The position numbers and the translations under genes were made by a program. A stretch of 39,959 bases of DNA from Phycisphaerales bacterium. GTDB lineage: Bacteria > Planctomycetota > Phycisphaerae > Phycisphaerales > UBA1924. Numbering within the stretch: position 1 is the first letter of the stretch; each line of letters opens with the position of its first letter. Of the stretch, positions 37,601 to 39,959 are shown piece by piece. The notes under the pieces were generated by a model, which had not been told where the DNA came from, made no database searches, and saw only the letters and a program-made list of their open reading frames with translations. The DNA lies in assembly GCA_028284805.1 (NCBI GenBank), contig JANQQZ010000143.1:1-39959 (forward strand), given 5' to 3'.

Positions 37601-37976
37601 TGAGCCGCTGATCTCTCATGCCGACTTGGTCCTTCTGGCGCAGGATTCGACCCAGCCCGACAACTCGCTCACCTTCACGGTCGTGCCCGACGGCACCGGC
37701 GATCGGATCGGCATCGATCGCGATGAGGATGGCGCACTCGACTACGACGAGCTGCACGACCCATGCGGAGCCGATTGGGCCGATCCAGCTTCGACCCCAA
37801 GGGAATGCGTGGCCGATGTCAATCAAGACGGCCAACTCTCACCAGCCGATTACCATGCTTGGATCTTGGCCTTTAACACCCAGCAGATCTGTGGGTGTGA
37901 CCAGAACGGTGACGGAGCCTGCCTACCGGCAGACTTCAACGCCTGGCTCAACAACTTCAATGCGGGTTGCCCCTGA
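34689..37976 (+). CDS. Secreted beta-propeller / di-haem cytochrome c (MauG-like) / dockerin fusion
   Basis: 1095 aa from the ATG at 34689, with GGAGG six bases upstream. The N-terminal signal ends near SINAQ. Residues ~25-540 look like a YVTN/YncE-type beta-propeller (AVNTADNRVELFSVD, LWVVNHISDSVSVIDTTSGKVVRTI, NRLYVMNKFSASITVLDTTV). Two haem c sites follow, CASCH at 560-564 and CATCH at 739-743, in a region resembling di-haem peroxidase/MauG proteins (KGPMLTQTLQDI ... HWRGDRTGIEHFNGAY, and PQLRNLYERTGYNH). The last ~60 residues are two dockerin/EF-hand motifs (DVNQDGQLSPADYHAWILAFN and DQNGDGACLPADFNAWLNNFN), ending GCP. Probably extracellular or surface-attached redox protein; the substrate is unknown. 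No cytochrome maturation gene is nearby. Confidence 0.9.
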   Translation: MNRTMTSASCVVLFGTTVSINAQTSSFVNWESPHVSPIALSPSGALLAAVNTADNRVELFSVDSLNGSLTPSAAIDVGLDPVSARFRTNTELWVVNHISDSVSVIDTTSGKVVRTIATADEPADVVFATTSELGLIPVEVHAFVSCSQADTIQVFDVDTGALFGEIAIQGEDPRALCVSADGRTVYAAIFESANGTTILAGDSNPPSPSQAVNNPGVNPYWDDPSIPGDERDPLVAAMFPTPTWINPPPNTVFLPGDQTEKQFSPAISAFNPATDQAPNVGLIVRKQGTDWVDDNGVAWTDAFSLPAGSTDLLTPAGRIDGWDLLDHDVAVIDADGFDDSGPDPIWTPTYAGEMLNAVMAIGIRPDSGSDVITVVGTDAINEVRYEPNLNGRFLRVLAGGFAQGSPSATGTSDVNTHLSYPAGPSFTSAPQSVREQSVGDPRAITWINSQRGFVAGMGSNNLIEIEPVGGGGAGDFQRVAAQPVEVGEGPTGLVADASANRLYVMNKFSASITVLDTTVAGAASHVQTVDLFDPTPDAITEGRKFLYDTHEFSGLGYVSCASCHIDGRTDRLAWDLGNPAGVVEPFQGNCVDVTGGCKDFHPMKGPMLTQTLQDIIGKEPHHWRGDRTGIEHFNGAYHELLGADIPVGNVAVLDAVQMQQFEDFLATIYYPPNPYRNLDNSLSSTVSLEGHWTTPKGFPGAPAVPGQDPLGDSGTNTASAIIGRELYTDVPGIALGGRCATCHTIPTGAGRSSVPDGMGGLMANSFPSPNGEEHLLIHRMDSLSNVSFKVPQLRNLYERTGYNHLRDDSVIGFGYSPDGHFSSLEAFVSQFSINLGTLTNASVQDDQETLAAFTAFLLSFAGSESTSGDIATDPIFGTGPLPVGVNSNDSHAAVGYQTTLTGGPLPTGSTAELEAEVFPILERDKMAPVLDLEKYVGLVARGTIAGERRGWAWAEYNVLLAEHMYRSDTASEPLISHADLVLLAQDSTQPDNSLTFTVVPDGTGDRIGIDRDEDGALDYDELHDPCGADWADPASTPRECVADVNQDGQLSPADYHAWILAFNTQQICGCDQNGDGACLPADFNAWLNNFNAGCP

Positions 37977-38384
37977 ACGCTCGGCCCGGGTTCCACTGGA
38001 AGCCGGGTGGTCGTGTGAACACCGAGCCGGGGCTGCTGGCTGCGAGCCTTATGCGATGTGTCGCCTTGGTGAGGTGTCCGGCATGCTATGAATGCTTGAG
38101 CGATGGAAGCGTCTGAATGCGATCGGCAGCGGTCTGCCGAGAGGATCACCGAGTCACTGGTCTTCGGCGGGGTGTGCTCGGATGGGGTCGGGAGCGGAAA
38201 GCTGCTGCTCGCATGTTCCGGCAAGGCTCACGCAATTCGCAGCAGGGAGACAAGCTGAATACACATTGCCCGACGGTGTTTGTTGGCTCCTCAGGCGCAG
38301 GCATGCCGCACTCGCGAGTTGTGTCGTGGTGTGCTCGGAGATCGGGCGTGGTGTTCAGGTTCGTGATGAATCTGAACGCATCGA
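37977..38384. other. Intergenic region between convergent genes
   Basis: About 400 bp between the cytochrome gene and the cohesin-like gene. No gene is supported. Short ORFs on both strands overlap each other and lack domains. The only structure I see is the hairpin at 37985-38007. Confidence 0.4.
37985..38007 (+). terminator. Candidate hairpin after the cytochrome-dockerin gene
   Basis: CCCGGGTTCCA (37985-37995), a 1-nt centre, and TGGAAGCCGGG (37997-38007): an inverted repeat of 11 bp per arm with one mismatch, 8 bp past the stop codon. No T tract follows, so this is a GC hairpin of the kind seen at 3' ends and not a textbook intrinsic terminator. Confidence 0.4.
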
Positions 38385-39239
38385 TCAGCAACCCAGGTTG
38401 AAGTTCATGATCCATGCGCTGAAGTCTGCGGGAGTACATTCTCCGTCGCCGTTCTGATCGCAGGAGTCGCTCTGCGAGTTGAATGCCATGATCCATGCGC
38501 TGAAGTCGGCTGGTGTCAGCGCACCGTCGCCGTTGGTGTCCCCTACGCACGTGACGCCGTCCGAAGGCGCGTCCGGGTCGATGGCGATGGTTGGCGTCAC
38601 CGCGAGCGTTCCTGCATCACTCCCGTCCACGAGCTCGTGCATCATGATCTCCCGCCCGAATGGGGCGAGAACCGCCATCGGGAGCCCATCGGCGATGAAC
38701 GCGAGTGGTTCGCTTCCGAGCACAACGCGATTCATGGTCGTCGGATCGGGAGCGGAGCTCGGGACCACGGTGATCGTCGCGCCGAATCCGTTGGACTGCG
38801 AGAAGAAGCCGCCGTTCGCGTCAACGACCTGGATTGGCTCTATGCCAACCGATGTCGAATCGCCGGCTTGTCCGAGCGGTCGGACGACGATGGTTGCGAT
38901 TGAAGCCGTACCGATCGGGGACGATGTGCTGCTGTCGTTGAAGGCCGCGATGCCTACGCGCTGTACCTTCTGAAGGAAGCTGACTGCATCCAGGCCGCTT
39001 CCGGGGCTGAGCCGGACGTCCTCGACCACAAGCTCCGAACTGTTGAAGAGCAGATCGAACGCAACACCCCCGTGCGGGCGGGTACCCGTGAACAGGTTGA
39101 CGATGAGTTCCGCGGTGTCGCCTTCCACGACCGTAACGGTCGGCTGTTCGAAGAAGATATCACCGACGAACTGGGCTCCGGCGCTGCCGGTCATGGACAG
39201 CGCTGCGGTGAGAATGAGTGCATCTCTGCGTGTGTTCAT
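38385..39239 (-). CDS. Exported cohesin-like / dockerin protein
   Basis: 284 aa from the ATG at 39239. The signal peptide MNTRRDALILTAALSMTGSAGAQ has a twin-arginine-like TRRDAL. Residues ~25-140 fit a cohesin-type beta-sandwich: VTVVEGDTAELIVNLF, GGVAFDLLFNSSELVVEDVRL, VGIAAFND and ASIATIVVRP, matching the family pattern of strand, FDL-x-(Y/F)-x-x-x-x-L. A less recognisable stretch follows. The C terminus has two EF-hand/dockerin motifs (DTNGDGALTPADFSAWIMAFN and DQNGDGECTPADFSAWIMNFN), ending GC. Having a cohesin-like and dockerin-like part in one short protein suggests an adaptor in extracellular protein assembly; this is inference. It is 20 bp after the stop of the gene upstream of it and probably co-transcribed with it. 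Confidence 0.85.
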   Translation of the reverse strand: MNTRRDALILTAALSMTGSAGAQFVGDIFFEQPTVTVVEGDTAELIVNLFTGTRPHGGVAFDLLFNSSELVVEDVRLSPGSGLDAVSFLQKVQRVGIAAFNDSSTSSPIGTASIATIVVRPLGQAGDSTSVGIEPIQVVDANGGFFSQSNGFGATITVVPSSAPDPTTMNRVVLGSEPLAFIADGLPMAVLAPFGREIMMHELVDGSDAGTLAVTPTIAIDPDAPSDGVTCVGDTNGDGALTPADFSAWIMAFNSQSDSCDQNGDGECTPADFSAWIMNFNLGC

Positions 39240-39259
39240 CGTATCGCCTCGCATCGCAA

Positions 39260-39959
39260 TTAGTTTCCGCTTCCGGGTACAGTGAGCGTCCAGGAAAACA
39301 CCTGCCCGGCGGATAGATCCGTGCCGCTCGCCTGGGTGCACGAAGAGCCGCATCCGCCTGGTCCGGCAAGCGTTGCACCGCTCACTCGCACGAAGTACGT
39401 GCCAATCCCATCGGGAGCCGCCAAACCACGCATCCGCAGCGTGTATGTCCCCGGCGCGAGCTCGATTGATCCTGAGATCGACCGTGTCGGCGCATTCATG
39501 GTCACGACAACCTGGCCATCGACGCTTGCCTCAAAGATATCGTCATTCGCCGGGCCGTTGTCACCAATCGTCACGACCACATTCTGGGTTGCTTCGCATG
39601 GAATCGCTGCTGTTGCTGCTGCCGATGCGGACCCGCACAGCGCGAACGAGATATCGAGATCGATCGTTCCGGGCCCGGAGGGATCCGGATCAGAAGGACA
39701 CGTGTAGATGATCGCATCGCGGGTTTGCTGGATCGTGCCGCCAGACATACTCGCTGTCACCGTTACGTCGCGAGCGTCCAGTGGAGCCTGGAACGCATCG
39801 TTCGCGCCTGGAATGCGTGAGCACAGTTCTGTCTGAATGCTCTGGAGAACGGCGTCGAGGCCAACCCGGCCAAGCAAGGCGTCAAGCTGGCTGTCGATGA
39901 CATCGTTGATGTCGATGAAGTCGTCTGGGATGAGTTGAAGCACGGCAATGATCGCCTGA
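39260..39959 (-). CDS. Exported-looking hypothetical protein, N terminus cut by the window edge
   Basis: The frame is open to the window edge (the residues before VLQLIPDDF are QAIIA), so the start is outside; a GTG at 39943 is a less likely start. About 232 residues are visible: a helical IDINDVIDSQLDALLGRVGLDAVLQSI, a Cys-containing beta region (YTCPSDPDPSGPGTIDLDISFALCGSA) and a beta-rich C-terminal half (DIFEASVDGQVVVTMNAPTRSISGSIELAPGTYTLRMRGL), which resembles a PPC or jelly-roll type domain. Four or more Cys suggest an exported protein with disulphides. It has no dockerin tail and ends LTVPGSGN. The family is not recognised. Confidence 0.7.
   Translation of the reverse strand, partial: QAIIAVLQLIPDDFIDINDVIDSQLDALLGRVGLDAVLQSIQTELCSRIPGANDAFQAPLDARDVTVTASMSGGTIQQTRDAIIYTCPSDPDPSGPGTIDLDISFALCGSASAAATAAIPCEATQNVVVTIGDNGPANDDIFEASVDGQVVVTMNAPTRSISGSIELAPGTYTLRMRGLAAPDGIGTYFVRVSGATLAGPGGCGSSCTQASGTDLSAGQVFSWTLTVPGSGN

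Overview
The window looks like chromosomal DNA of a planctomycete of the Phycisphaerae type. Four things point there: high GC content; three secreted proteins ending in a duplicated EF-hand/dockerin-like tail of the 'ADFNxWILNFNxGC' kind; a membrane Ser/Thr kinase paired head to head with an ECF-like sigma factor; and a giant secreted pentapeptide-repeat protein with a PEP-CTERM-like tail. This is inference from gene content. No 16S gene or other marker is present.

Layout. 1-1963: end of an HlyD-type adaptor gene overlapping an OprM/NodT-type outer-membrane efflux lipoprotein gene. 2268-6867: a tight three-gene c-di-GMP-type operon (membrane GGDEF protein, a 707-aa protein of unknown function, an HD-GYP protein). 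6990-8231: an unrecognised 413-aa protein on the minus strand, then about 650 bp without a convincing gene. 8886-14072: a 1728-aa secreted pentapeptide-repeat protein containing 12 copies of a separate 'QLYSTASYQ...GWNFAG' module. 14477-17303: kinase/sigma pair. 17510-22090: a 1526-aa exported multidomain protein with a twin-arginine-like signal and a dockerin tail. 22424-23118: an IS3-type transposase remnant and a possibly decayed ORF.

23370-34137 is mostly housekeeping: initiator tRNA with promoter and terminator, purD, a DUF4340-like protein, a class I glutamine amidotransferase (peptidase C26), then the minus-strand cluster ArsR-methyltransferase / ahcY / metF. After it come a TPR lipoprotein, a small LigD-phosphoesterase-like protein, asparagine synthase, an oligopeptide-type ABC ATPase and tRNA-Phe. 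34689-39959 returns to exported proteins: a beta-propeller/di-haem cytochrome/dockerin fusion, a small cohesin-like/dockerin protein, and the 3'-terminal part of another exported-looking protein cut by the window edge.

The most coherent regulatory unit is ArsR-methyltransferase / ahcY / metF. It combines removal of S-adenosylhomocysteine, supply of methyl-THF for homocysteine remethylation, and a first-gene regulator that has its own SAM-binding domain. A sigma70-like promoter and a palindrome overlapping its -10 box and the start codon suggest autoregulation. The most unusual structure is the giant pentapeptide protein: six of the eleven distances between its 12 modules equal 9 modulo 20 residues, and 20 residues is one full turn of a pentapeptide beta-helix.
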